A stretch of DNA of 64,000 nt from Pseudoalteromonas sp. S16_S37 (GCF_014694405.1 NZ_JAAUWV010000009.1:61649-125648), one strand, 5' to 3'; shown: positions 54,439 to 63,421, counted from the stretch's first letter. Notes: a model not told the origin generated them from the letters alone. Made by a program: numbers and translations.

Positions 54439-56628
54439 ATGAAACCTATGTATAGAAATAGCGCTTTAGCGTTGCTACTTGGTGCAAGTATTGCCAGCGG
54501 ATCTGCGTTTGCGGCCGATGCGTATAGCTGGAACAATGTCGCACCAATAAAAACGCCTTCAGCGAGCAACAATAATGGCAAAACGGTGTATTTTGATGTG
54601 TCACATGGTGGCGTTGAAGGCAATGCTGACTGGGTGATCGACGGTGCTTTTTCTGATTTTGCTGACGCGCTGGTACGTGAAGGCTATACCGTAAAAGAGT
54701 ATCGCGGTGTTGACTTAAATAATGATGGTCGTATTCGCTTTTACGATGATCGCGTTAATGGCACAAACCAAAATGAAGCCATTATTACTTATGATGCGAT
54801 TAAAAATGCCGACGTATTGGTTCTAGCTGAAACAAATAGACCATTCACACTCAGTGAGCAAACGGCTTTAGAGCAATTTGTAGCAGCAGGTAAAGGCATA
54901 TTTTTTGTTGCTGATCACTATGATGCCGACCGCAACTTAAATACTTGGGATGCAACAGAAGTATTTAACGGTTATAACCGCTCAGATTTAAGCAAATATA
55001 ACATGGGTGGCGCTTATGGTGATTGGCGTAACCCTAAAACTGCCAATGCAGGGTGGTTAGTTGAAAACTTCGGCATTCGTTTTCGTTTTAACGCAGTGGA
55101 CTACAAACAAGGCGTAAGTGGTGTTGTACCTAGCAGTAAAACAGAAGGGATCACACAAGGTGTGCAGCCAATCTTAATGGCGGCAGGTGCAACGCTTGCG
55201 ATTGTTGACCCACAAAAAGCCAAAGGTTTAGTATATTTTTCACAGTCTGATACACCAGTAAAATGGAAACACGCAAAAGACCAAGGTTTATATTTTGGTG
55301 GCGCGGCAGAAGGCCCGTATGCAGCCATTGCTAAATCAGGTGCAGGTAAGGCTGCATTTATTGGCGACTCTTCGCCAATTGAAGATGCTACGCCTAAATA
55401 TCGTCGTCAAGATAACGGCAATATCAAAAAGACTTATCCAGGATGGACAGACTCTGGCAACGCGGCTGTTTTGGCTGTCAATATTGTTAATTGGCTAGCA
55501 ACTCCTGAAAGCTATCAGTATTTTGACGGCACAAATGGCCGTGTAAGTGGCGTTGCTACGCCAACACCGATGGCAACACAAGAGTTTACCGATCCAAATA
55601 ATGGTCAACCTTGGGGTAGCCCGCCAAGTGGCTACGATGCGTGGAATACCGACACGTATAAAAACAACTCGTTTAACGCGCCATATGGAGATGGACAAAC
55701 CAATCCAGATCCTGACCCAGATCCAACGCCTACACCTGGCAACACGGTATCTGTTGAACAAGCACTTGCTGCGTCTGTAGGCACAGAGCTGGTGGTTATC
55801 GGCAAAGTAACCGCGGCAGTAAATGGTATTTATGGCTTGAACTTAACGGATCTAAACAACCCTGCAAGTAGTATTTATGTGAAGCTTGAAAGTAGTCAAC
55901 GTAATGACTTTAACCCTCAGTTGAATCCAAGCATTCTTAACCAAAATATCATTGTAACGGGTAAACGTAACAGCTACATGGGTGGCCCTGGTATTCGTTA
56001 TGTTAGCGATATTTACGTTGCTCCTACAGCGCTTTCGGTTGAGCAAGCATTAGCAACTGCACAAGGTGAAACGATTGAGATGACTGGCCGCGTAAAGTCA
56101 GCACTTAACGATATCTATGCACTGGTATTAGAAGATGCGAACAACCCAAGTTTTACTATCAATGTAAAACTTGAAAAGTCGCAACGCAGCCAGTTTAGTC
56201 CACAGCTAAACCCTTCTATTTTAGATGCGCAATTGTTGATCAAAGGCGTGCGTGATAGCTACATGAGTGCACCGGGTGTTCGTCAAGTAAGCGTAATTGA
56301 AGTCTTCGATGGCAGTGGCACATCACAGCCAGACCCAAGTGGCGATTTGTCTGTATCAGATGTATTGGCAATGAATAACGGCCAAGCTGTAGTCGTAGCC
56401 GGTGTGATTACTGCTGCGATTAATGGTCAATATGCATTGGAATTAAGCGATGATAACAGCGGTGCCAATACGCTTTATATCAAGCTTGAGTCTTCGCAGC
56501 GCAGTACATTCAGCCCACAACTAAACCCTAGCCTATTAGGTAAGCGTTTACGTGTTGAAGGCATTAAAAATGACTATATGAGCCATGCAGGCGTTCGCAG
56601 CGTGAGCAAATTAACCATTTTAGATTAA
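54439..56628 (+). CDS. Secreted protein: GATase-like domain plus three OB-like repeats
   Basis: 729 residues from the ATG at 54439 (signal peptide about 1-25, ending AFAAD; the upstream frame is non-coding). Residues ~35-395 form an alpha/beta domain that begins GKTVYFDVSHGG, has DVLVLAETN and FFVADHYDA, and resembles glutamine-amidotransferase-like (DUF4350/ThuA-style) folds without a visible Cys-His-Glu triad. A Pro/Asp linker (about 423-434) leads to three ~95-residue repeats starting at about 437, 532 and 637, each with SVEQALA..., KLESSQR, FNPQLNPSIL and YM..PG.R motifs: OB-fold units like those of YhcR-type extracellular nucleases. The repeats probably bind nucleic acid or polysaccharide. 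Located after cpdB, so a joint role in using extracellular nucleic acids is plausible. Confidence 0.75.
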   Translation: MKPMYRNSALALLLGASIASGSAFAADAYSWNNVAPIKTPSASNNNGKTVYFDVSHGGVEGNADWVIDGAFSDFADALVREGYTVKEYRGVDLNNDGRIRFYDDRVNGTNQNEAIITYDAIKNADVLVLAETNRPFTLSEQTALEQFVAAGKGIFFVADHYDADRNLNTWDATEVFNGYNRSDLSKYNMGGAYGDWRNPKTANAGWLVENFGIRFRFNAVDYKQGVSGVVPSSKTEGITQGVQPILMAAGATLAIVDPQKAKGLVYFSQSDTPVKWKHAKDQGLYFGGAAEGPYAAIAKSGAGKAAFIGDSSPIEDATPKYRRQDNGNIKKTYPGWTDSGNAAVLAVNIVNWLATPESYQYFDGTNGRVSGVATPTPMATQEFTDPNNGQPWGSPPSGYDAWNTDTYKNNSFNAPYGDGQTNPDPDPDPTPTPGNTVSVEQALAASVGTELVVIGKVTAAVNGIYGLNLTDLNNPASSIYVKLESSQRNDFNPQLNPSILNQNIIVTGKRNSYMGGPGIRYVSDIYVAPTALSVEQALATAQGETIEMTGRVKSALNDIYALVLEDANNPSFTINVKLEKSQRSQFSPQLNPSILDAQLLIKGVRDSYMSAPGVRQVSVIEVFDGSGTSQPDPSGDLSVSDVLAMNNGQAVVVAGVITAAINGQYALELSDDNSGANTLYIKLESSQRSTFSPQLNPSLLGKRLRVEGIKNDYMSHAGVRSVSKLTILD

Positions 56629-56643
56629 TCTTTCTGTTGATTT

Positions 56644-56668
56644 AAAAAGGGCCACATGGCCCTTTTTT
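56644..56668. terminator. Bidirectional terminator between convergent genes
   Basis: AAAAAGGGCC-ACAT-GGCCCTTTTTT: 10-bp stem with U-run on both strands, between the OB-repeat protein gene and the convergent hydrolase gene. Confidence 0.93.
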
Positions 56669-56669
56669 G

Positions 56670-57416
56670 TTATGTCTTCTGCAAATTTTCACAGCGCTTG
56701 TTCTTCACATAGCCGTCAATGATTTTGCTGATATGTTCTTTAAGCCAGCTAGGGCCGTAGTCACTCATATCATTGTGTTTTGATTTAGCTATTTTCACGA
56801 TACAGCTGCCATATTTTTGTTGCTCAGCTTTTGTAGGCAGTACGCCTGAGTCTGCAGGGAAATCACTCGCACGAATAGACAGGAGATTTATTTTGTCGGT
56901 TCTAGGTAAAGGTACTCGGCGATGATCAAGGGTAATAATGGTATTCACATAGAGCGTATCTGAATTACCCAACAAGGCAGAAATATCGCCGCCATTGGAA
57001 TGCCCAACTAGCGTGAGGTTATCAAAATCGTAATTTACATACTTCGATGCAAGATAGTCGCGGACTACGCTTAGCGTTTTAGCACCGCGTTGCCAATTTT
57101 CCATGCGTGTTTCGTATAAATTGCCTTCAACAGAAAGCGGAGGATCGCTAGGTAGTTCGTGGCCAATCGCCACAGTCAAATAGCCCAATTGATTGAGCTG
57201 TGAAGAAATAAACTGATATTTAGTGTGTTCAACTTGATAACCGGCACCAATAAATGCCACTTTACATGGTTGAGTTTGAGTGCAACTTTGCGCATTCTTA
57301 GGTGCGTTGATTTCGATTAGGATATGGCGCTCCCGTTCAATGTCATGTATAGATGACAAGTCTGCGTGTGTGCTCATTGAGCTCAGTAAAGCAATGGTGC
57401 TCAAAAAATGCGGCAT
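56670..57416 (-). CDS. Secreted alpha/beta-hydrolase-like protein
   Basis: 248 residues with a short signal peptide (about 1-18, ending THA). The nucleophile elbow GHSNGG (about 137-142, Ser139) and TLDHRR strand suit an alpha/beta hydrolase; a His in SKHNDMSDYGPSWL near the C-terminus can complete the triad. Two Cys pairs (CTQTQPC near 44-50; C205 and C243) may stabilise it outside. It resembles serine aminopeptidase or dienelactone-hydrolase-like proteins; the substrate is unknown. Monocistronic with strong terminator. Confidence 0.8.
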   Translation of the reverse strand: MPHFLSTIALLSSMSTHADLSSIHDIERERHILIEINAPKNAQSCTQTQPCKVAFIGAGYQVEHTKYQFISSQLNQLGYLTVAIGHELPSDPPLSVEGNLYETRMENWQRGAKTLSVVRDYLASKYVNYDFDNLTLVGHSNGGDISALLGNSDTLYVNTIITLDHRRVPLPRTDKINLLSIRASDFPADSGVLPTKAEQQKYGSCIVKIAKSKHNDMSDYGPSWLKEHISKIIDGYVKNKRCENLQKT

Positions 57417-57584
57417 TTTTATCCTTAAAGATTGGTTTTGTTATCGTTATTTTACGTTGAGCAAACCGTCAACAGCGCGCTTTATAACAGTAACGTTTGC
57501 ATATTAATAGCGAAAGATTTGAAAAAATACATCGGTGTTTGCAACATCTACAATTGAATTAATGGCAGTTTAATAAGGATTTAT

Positions 57585-58211
57585 ATGACGCTCACTACCT
57601 TACTTTTATTTATACCAGCGAGCTTTGCGCTGAATATGGCGCCTGGTCCAAACAACTTATTGGCATTAAATAATGCTCAGCGCTGTGGTTTCACAAAGGC
57701 AATTTTTGGTGGATTAGGTCGACTTGTGGCTTTTGTAGTCATGATTGCTTTGGCTGCCAGTGGCTTAGCCGTGGTATTACTCACCTCACAGTGGTTATTC
57801 TTTGCCGTAAAACTACTTGGCGCAGGCTATTTATTTTGGCTTGCGATTAAATTGTGGCGAGCACCAGTTAACAGTGAACTGAGCAAAACCTTAGAGTTAA
57901 ATGATTCGGCAATAAAGCTTGCTAAGCAAGAGTGCTTGTTGGCGCTGGGTAACCCCAAGGCAATCTTAATCTTTACCGCGTTCTTACCCCAATTTATTGA
58001 CCCTACCACAGCGGTTGGCGGGCAATTTATTCAATTAGGCGGTTTGTTTTTATTACTAGAGCTAAGCGCTATTTGTATTTATGCCGCGATTGGTTCATGT
58101 TTACAAAGCTGGTTTAGTCGCTCATCCATTCAACGCGCCTTTAATAGAGGCTGTGCAACATTAATAGCAACGCTTGGTATAGGCATGCTGCTTGATGCAA
58201 AAACTCGTTAA
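57585..58211 (+). CDS. LysE/RhtB family exporter
   Basis: A 208-residue membrane protein with six helices: NMAPGPNNLLALNNAQRCGFTKAIFGGLGRL (about 17-47) is the LysE signature, followed by GAGYLFWLAIKLW and LALGNPKAILIFTAFLPQFI. It exports amino acids or related compounds, driven by the proton gradient. A long hairpin separates it from the ATP-grasp gene, so it is likely a separate unit. Confidence 0.92.
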   Translation: MTLTTLLLFIPASFALNMAPGPNNLLALNNAQRCGFTKAIFGGLGRLVAFVVMIALAASGLAVVLLTSQWLFFAVKLLGAGYLFWLAIKLWRAPVNSELSKTLELNDSAIKLAKQECLLALGNPKAILIFTAFLPQFIDPTTAVGGQFIQLGGLFLLLELSAICIYAAIGSCLQSWFSRSSIQRAFNRGCATLIATLGIGMLLDAKTR

Positions 58212-58246
58212 ATGTTGATGAATGAAACTAAATTTTTAAGATAAGT

Positions 58247-58271
58247 ATTTTTATCGTAACGATAAAAATAT
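58247..58271 (+). terminator. AT-rich 11-bp hairpin after lysE-type gene
   Basis: TATTTTTATCG-TAA-CGATAAAAATA, perfect 11-bp stem, followed by TTTCTC; probable terminator in the gap before the ATP-grasp gene. Confidence 0.65.
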
Positions 58272-58365
58272 TTCTCAGCACCGTAGGGCACTATTTTGTA
58301 CTCTACGCTTCTTTAACGTACCGCCAATATTGGCATTACTAATTAGCTACTAGAGACTAAAGCCT

Positions 58366-59412
58366 GTGAAAATTTGTTTTATTATGTACCCTTGGAATAA
58401 AGTTGAGCCAGAAAACGACTCAACATTACGATTAATCCATGAGTGCGTAAAGCGTGGCCATACTGTGGCACTTGCAACGGTAAACAATTTAACTATTCGT
58501 GACAGTGTTGCCAGTGCATTTTGTGATGTGTTCACAAAAGCCAACAAATGCCCGGATAACATTCCTAGTTTTTACAAAAATGCCCAATTTAAGCGCGTAC
58601 AATTACCAATGGCTGGCTTTGATGCCATCATTATGCGTGCAAATCCGCCGTTGGATACGTTGGCACTTAACTTTTTAGATTCAGTTCGTGGTGATACGTT
58701 TATCATGAACGACTTAGATGGTTTGCGTATTGCTAACAATAAAATCTACACCGCGTCATTCCAAGATACAGCGAGTGAGTTTATTCCTGCTACGCACGTG
58801 TCTAAAAACCGTGAGTATCTTGAGCGTATTTTTGAAGAGTCAGCAAGCAACCGCATGATCTTAAAGCCGCTAGATGGCTATGGTGGACGAGGTGTTATCG
58901 TACTTGAGAAAAACGCGCGTCAAAGTTTCCGTTCATTGCTTGATTTTTACATTGGTGGTGATGAGCACGGTAAAGGCAGTAACTATGTGATTTTACAAGA
59001 CTACGTAGAAGGTGCTGAACAGGGCGATGTGCGCATTCTGATGCTAAATGGCGAGCCGATTGGCGCGATGAAACGTATTCCTGATGCCAAAGATGTGCGT
59101 GCTAACGTGCACGCTGGTGGTCGCGTGGTAAAACACAAACTGACTTTACAAGAGAAGAAACTGTGTAAGTACATCGGTCCAAAACTTGTACGTGATGGGT
59201 TGTATTTCACAGGTATTGACGTGATCGGCGGAAAACTTATCGAAGTTAACGTATTAAGCCCCGGCGGTATCGTGCGTATTAACAAGCTAAATCGCGTTCG
59301 TTTACAAACTCAAGTTATTGATTTTGTTGAAAGCGTTGTATATGCTAAAGAGCTAGTACGTAGCCGTAAGTCAGAATTTAGACAGGTGATTGAAGATGCT
59401 AACGCTATCTGA
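58366..59412 (+). CDS. Glutathione synthase-like ATP-grasp ligase
   Basis: A 348-residue ATP-grasp protein of the GshB/RimK group, with a GTG start at 58366. The N-terminal domain reads MKICFIMYPWNKV...DSTLRLIHE; the ATP-grasp core includes ILKPLDGYGGRGVIVLE (about 165-181), YVILQDYVEG, GDVRILMLNGEPIGAMKRIP and FTGIDVIGGKLIEVNVLSPGGI, with the Mg-binding Glu-Val-Asn. The family joins a carboxylate to an amine with ATP; GshB makes glutathione, RimK adds glutamate to proteins. No gshA is adjacent, and the next gene, overlapping by 17 bp, is a peptidase, so a substrate other than glutathione is likely (inference). Confidence 0.85.
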   Translation: MKICFIMYPWNKVEPENDSTLRLIHECVKRGHTVALATVNNLTIRDSVASAFCDVFTKANKCPDNIPSFYKNAQFKRVQLPMAGFDAIIMRANPPLDTLALNFLDSVRGDTFIMNDLDGLRIANNKIYTASFQDTASEFIPATHVSKNREYLERIFEESASNRMILKPLDGYGGRGVIVLEKNARQSFRSLLDFYIGGDEHGKGSNYVILQDYVEGAEQGDVRILMLNGEPIGAMKRIPDAKDVRANVHAGGRVVKHKLTLQEKKLCKYIGPKLVRDGLYFTGIDVIGGKLIEVNVLSPGGIVRINKLNRVRLQTQVIDFVESVVYAKELVRSRKSEFRQVIEDANAI

Positions 59413-61381
59413 GAGCCAATGTATTGAGCTCATCAAAAAAGGTGAGTGTTTTCATGCACAAGTAGAGTCTGGCGCATTTATCATTAAGATTGATGAATAC
59501 TCGCCTATCATCTGTGCGGCCATTCACAATGGTCACAATTTACGTAGTGACCTTGAAAAGTCGTTTTTACTTACCAAAGAAGAGCGTTTTTTTGAAGAAG
59601 ACCCTTATACAGATGAGCTTATTTCGTCATTTCCAATCCAATTAATTGGCAATGACTCGCGCTTTGAGTATGACTTAAACCGAGCAAAAACCCTGTCGAC
59701 TTACTTTAAAACAGCGTGGAATAAGCAGGTTTGGAAAAAGCCTTTGAGCAGCACACAGCGTGCAAAAAGTCATAAAAAGCATCAGGCATTTTATAACGTG
59801 CTAGAGGCGATTGTTGCTGAGGTAGAGCATCGTTTTAAAAACGCCATCATCTTTGATATTCACTCATACAATTACAAGCGTATTGAGCGTGACACGCCGA
59901 CTTTTAACATTGGCTCTAGTCAGATTGATATTGAACGCTGGGGTAAAGTTGCGGAGCAGTTTGAGAAGCAGTTAAATAAAATTGAGCTGCCTAACATTGA
60001 TGTACGCGCAGCAACCGATGAAGTGTTTCAAGGTCGTGGCTATTTGATCTCACATGTTAATGCGCACTTTGATAACACGCTGGTATTGCCTACTGAAGTG
60101 AAAAAAGTATTTATGGATGAAACCTCTGGTGAGGTTTACCCATTGGTACTTGAAGAACTCAAAGCGGGCTTTAAAAATGCGGTCAGTGAGACGGCTGCGT
60201 ACTTTGTGCGTCGTTATGGGCGCAAAACAACCCAAAAAGCGGATGTATTATCGTCGTCTATCAGCCCTGATGTGTTGAAAATAGACAAGGCACTTTTTGC
60301 CTTATGTAAAAATGTAGAAACGCTGAACTATATTAACCCTGTGAATATAGCATCTGAGCGTAGCCGCTTTTTGAAACACCCGAATGTGAACCCTGAGTTC
60401 ACCTATAAGCAGCTAAATATCAATCCATATAAATTTAGAGAGCACCTGTATCAGTTGCCTGTAGATGAGATCATGGATGCGGATATTCAGCAGCTTTATC
60501 GCCATGTTATTGATAACTTGGCCAATAAAATTGATTTACTGAGTACCATAGGTAGCGAAAACTTTTTATATAACTCGTTGAAGTACTATGGTGCACCACA
60601 GACCGCTGACGTTGAGAACGCAAAGTTTATTTTGCATTTGAACAACAGCGAACTTGAGCAACATAAAGCTGAACATAGCGCTGATGATGCAGTGGAGTAT
60701 TTCAAAAAAATGGCTGAGCAATGGGGCTTAGTATGTCGCATTGAAAAGTCGAACAAGGTTGTTGCAAAAGCCATGGTTAATAGCGAGAAATCACTGTTAA
60801 TGGTCAACAAAGATGCCAAGTTTACGCAACCTGAATTGCATGCGTATGCTTACCATGAGCTGGGTATTCATATGTTGACCACGTTAATTGCAAAGAAACT
60901 ACCTTTAAAGGTTTTTGCATTAGGGTTAGCTGGTAACACCCACTCGCAAGAAGGCTTGGCAATTTATAGTGAGTACTGCTCGGGTAGTTTAACCATTGGT
61001 CGACTAAAAACTTTGGCATTGCGTGTAATTGCTGTGCAGCACATGCTTGATCACGGTAATTTTAAGAAAACATTCCACATGCTCGTTGAAGAACATGCCA
61101 TGAGTCGAGAGTCAGCATTTACGCTTACAGCGCGAGTGTACCGAGGCGGTGGTTTTACCAAAGATCATCTGTACTTAAAAGGCTTTAGAGATGTATTGCA
61201 CTTTGCCAAGCACAACCCGCTGGATAACCTATTAATGGGTAAAGCAGGTTTGTTGGACTTAAACGTGATCTCGGAAATTGTTGAACGCGGTATGTTGCCT
61301 AAACCACAGTCACTATTTGACTTAACCTATCGCTCTTCGGGTAACCCTGTACTTGATTTTGTTGTTGGCTCAATCAAGTAA
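59396..61381 (+). CDS. N-formylglutamate amidohydrolase / QEGLA (DUF1704) metallopeptidase fusion
   Basis: 661 residues, ATG 59396 chosen because the TTG at 59390 is weaker. Two parts. Residues ~1-260 form an FGase-like domain (YSPIICAAIHNGHN, FDIHSYNYKR), a zinc amidohydrolase fold. Residues ~290-661 form DUF1704, named the flavohaemoglobin expression-modulating QEGLA family: His487-Glu488-x-x-x-His491-type motif HELGIH and Gln518-Glu519-Gly-Leu-Ala. This is the fold of the eukaryotic tubulin carboxypeptidase MATCAP. The motif set and spacing are those of a zinc metallopeptidase. It overlaps the ligase gene by 17 bp and ends at a strong terminator, so the two work together. Confidence 0.88.
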   Translation: MLTLSESQCIELIKKGECFHAQVESGAFIIKIDEYSPIICAAIHNGHNLRSDLEKSFLLTKEERFFEEDPYTDELISSFPIQLIGNDSRFEYDLNRAKTLSTYFKTAWNKQVWKKPLSSTQRAKSHKKHQAFYNVLEAIVAEVEHRFKNAIIFDIHSYNYKRIERDTPTFNIGSSQIDIERWGKVAEQFEKQLNKIELPNIDVRAATDEVFQGRGYLISHVNAHFDNTLVLPTEVKKVFMDETSGEVYPLVLEELKAGFKNAVSETAAYFVRRYGRKTTQKADVLSSSISPDVLKIDKALFALCKNVETLNYINPVNIASERSRFLKHPNVNPEFTYKQLNINPYKFREHLYQLPVDEIMDADIQQLYRHVIDNLANKIDLLSTIGSENFLYNSLKYYGAPQTADVENAKFILHLNNSELEQHKAEHSADDAVEYFKKMAEQWGLVCRIEKSNKVVAKAMVNSEKSLLMVNKDAKFTQPELHAYAYHELGIHMLTTLIAKKLPLKVFALGLAGNTHSQEGLAIYSEYCSGSLTIGRLKTLALRVIAVQHMLDHGNFKKTFHMLVEEHAMSRESAFTLTARVYRGGGFTKDHLYLKGFRDVLHFAKHNPLDNLLMGKAGLLDLNVISEIVERGMLPKPQSLFDLTYRSSGNPVLDFVVGSIK

Positions 61382-61389
61382 TCCAATTT

Positions 61390-61422
61390 AAGCCAAGTGA
61401 GTAACTGCTCACTTGGCTTTTC
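61390..61422 (+). terminator. Strong terminator after the QEGLA gene
   Basis: AAGCCAAGTGAG-TAACTG-CTCACTTGGCTT, 12-bp stem, with TTTT following. It ends the ligase-peptidase operon before the frameshifted cupin gene. Confidence 0.9.
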
Positions 61423-61486
61423 AAATATTTCGCAAAATATATCTATGCTACTGTAAAACCTGCAACGGGAATTTTCAGGAGTCATA

Positions 61487-61967
61487 ATGGATAAGTGTTT
61501 AATAACACACGAAGAAATAGACGCGTTACCTAGCATATCCAAAACGCACTTTTTAAATGACAATGCGCAGCGAACCAATAAATCGTTAGGTGATTTTACG
61601 GGCCTCAGCGGCTTTGGATTTCATATTATTGAAGTGGAGCCTGGCCGAGCGTCTACCGAATTTCATAAGCATTACCATGAAGATGAATGTGTATGTGCTC
61701 GAAGGCAATGCCACCGCACAAATTGGTGAGCACCACTTTGCCATTAAAGCGGGTGACTTTATTGGCTACCGTGCAGGTGGCGAGGCCCACACAATAATTA
61801 ATACTGGCACCACAACGTTTAAGTGTATTGTGGTTGGGCAGCGTTTGGCACATGACGTTGGCGACTATCCAAACCTGCAAAAGCGCATTTATCGACAAAA
61901 AGATTTACCTTGGAATTTGGTGGATATTGCATCTATTAGTGAGCCGAAAGCGGGCAAAAAAGTGTGA
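61487..61967 (+). pseudogene. Cupin-domain protein gene with internal frameshift
   Basis: Two overlapping frames together read as one cupin of about 160 residues: MDKCLITHEEIDALPSIS...EFHKHYHEDEC in the first frame (from 61487), then YVLEGNATAQIGEHHFAIKAGDFIGY...DIASISEPKAGKKV in the second (to 61967). The break falls at about 61688-61694 in a GT-rich run (ATGTGTATGTG): restoring one GT dinucleotide would give ECVYVLEG. The HxH...E metal motif lies just before the break and the second cupin motif (GEAHT) just after. It may be a true pseudogene, a phase-variable gene or a sequencing error. Confidence 0.8.
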
Positions 61968-62015
61968 GAACGCTATGCTTTGGGTATTAAGAGATCAGCA
62001 AACAAGGAACAGACT

Positions 62016-62597
62016 ATGGCCATTTTAACTAAACGCACCAAAATTGATGATGCAGCCCTTGAAGCCATTGCACATATGCCTACTCGCAGCTTACCGGTAT
62101 TGATGAGTGGCGAGTTTAGCAGTGCGCTGAGCGATGCTGATTACATGCGCATTGCTGTTTTATTGGCGAAAAAAAGCTATCAAGAAGGGGGCTGCCCAAT
62201 TGGTGCGGTGATTGTTGATAACTTAACTAAAAGGATAGTAGGGAAGGGCCATAATACCTTGGTACAAGAGGATCACCCTTACAATCATGGTGAAACCTCA
62301 GCGATTCGTGATGCAGGACGCATCGACTTTAGTAAAACCACCTTATACACCAGCTTAAGTCCATGTGATGTTTGCGCCACCTTGCTCTATATGCGTGGTT
62401 TTAGCAAAGTGGTGGTTGGCGATGTAACCAATGCCTCTGGCAACGAAAGCTTGCTACAAGACAAGGGCGTAGACGTTGAGATACTTGAAGACCCAATCGG
62501 CGTTGCACAATACGCCAAATTTAGAGAAGAAAAACCACTGCAAGACTTAGAGGATTGGCAAGGGGTAAGTGCAGTAAATAACCCGAGGGTGCTTTAA
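62016..62597 (+). CDS. Cytosine deaminase-like (Fcy1-type) nucleoside deaminase
   Basis: 193 residues from ATG 62016 (AAGGAA upstream). The zinc site is complete: His91-Gly-Glu93 and Cys117-x-x-Cys120 in TTLYTSLSPCDVC. The SPCDVC segment and the C-terminal EEKPLQDLEDW resemble yeast cytosine deaminase Fcy1 (SPCDMC, ERPQDWFEDIGE) more than tRNA adenosine deaminase TadA. An N-terminal extension of about 40 residues precedes the domain. It likely deaminates cytosine or a related base or pterin. It lies 48 bp after the frameshifted cupin. Confidence 0.82.
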   Translation: MAILTKRTKIDDAALEAIAHMPTRSLPVLMSGEFSSALSDADYMRIAVLLAKKSYQEGGCPIGAVIVDNLTKRIVGKGHNTLVQEDHPYNHGETSAIRDAGRIDFSKTTLYTSLSPCDVCATLLYMRGFSKVVVGDVTNASGNESLLQDKGVDVEILEDPIGVAQYAKFREEKPLQDLEDWQGVSAVNNPRVL

Positions 62598-62907
62598 CTC
62601 GATAAAGCTTTAAATCTGGCAGTTTTATATGTGAGATCGTAGATCATTTTGATTTTTCTTTTTTGCTCACCTAATGTGACGTACCACCATCCTATACTTT
62701 AAAACCTTGCATGGCGTTTGCTAACAAGAGCTGGTATTTACAGCGCCAAAAAGAGGTCTGATTTTTATTTAAAATCAATCTATTACTATTTTTTTTGGTT
62801 TTTTGTAAGCAGTTGTATTGTTCGCGATTTAAGCAAGGAAAGTGAAATAATTTAGCTGTAATGTGTATTTAATTATGTTGTATGTCTATAACAAGCGCAT
62901 GCTAATT

Positions 62908-62936
62908 GGCGCTACGGAACGATGCACAGTAGCGCC
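62908..62936. repeat. Inverted repeat in a 380-bp gene-free gap
   Basis: GGCGCTAC (62908-62915) and GTAGCGCC (62929-62936), perfect 8-bp arms with a 13-nt loop. Outside it, TATAAC (62887-62892) and GTTATA (62961-62966) form a further pair. The rest of 62598-62977 shows no gene. Confidence 0.55.
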
Positions 62937-62977
62937 GTGCGGTAAAAATACCTAGCAATAGTTATATAGGGAGATTT

Positions 62978-63421
62978 ATGAATACTTTAAATTATCTATT
63001 ATCACGGCATGAAAAATATGACGGCATTCGGCCTATCAATATTTATGCTATGCAACTGATTTATACATTGATGGCGACGCTTTTAGCGTTTGATGTCTGG
63101 TCGTATATCATTTCCTATGAGCAAGTTTGGAACTCAAGCGAAGCGATGGACTGGAGTGTTTGGGCTGCATTTTCACTGTTTGCACTTATTGGCATATTTA
63201 AACCAGTAAAAATGATGCCAATTTTACTGCTAGAAATTACTTATAAATTGATATGGTTAATTTTAGTTGCGTTGCCACTTTACAACAACGGCAGTCTATC
63301 TGATGAATCAACCGATGGTATGTTATTCCCTTTCATATTGGTTATCTTGCCAATCATTGCGATACCTTGGGGTTACGTATTTAAAACCTACTTTAAACCG
63401 TCATTGAGTAACCGCGCCTAA
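62978..63421 (+). CDS. Small multi-pass membrane protein, unknown function
   Basis: 147 residues with about four transmembrane helices (about 24-46, 62-77, 80-103 and 118-138) and charged ends; an AGGGAG site precedes the ATG at 62978. No family recognised. Probably an inner-membrane protein; monocistronic. Confidence 0.7.
   Translation: MNTLNYLLSRHEKYDGIRPINIYAMQLIYTLMATLLAFDVWSYIISYEQVWNSSEAMDWSVWAAFSLFALIGIFKPVKMMPILLLEITYKLIWLILVALPLYNNGSLSDESTDGMLFPFILVILPIIAIPWGYVFKTYFKPSLSNRA

Noticed and set aside
62598..62977. Possible integron cassette or mobile element
   Set aside because: No integrase, no second site, and arms do not pair fully.
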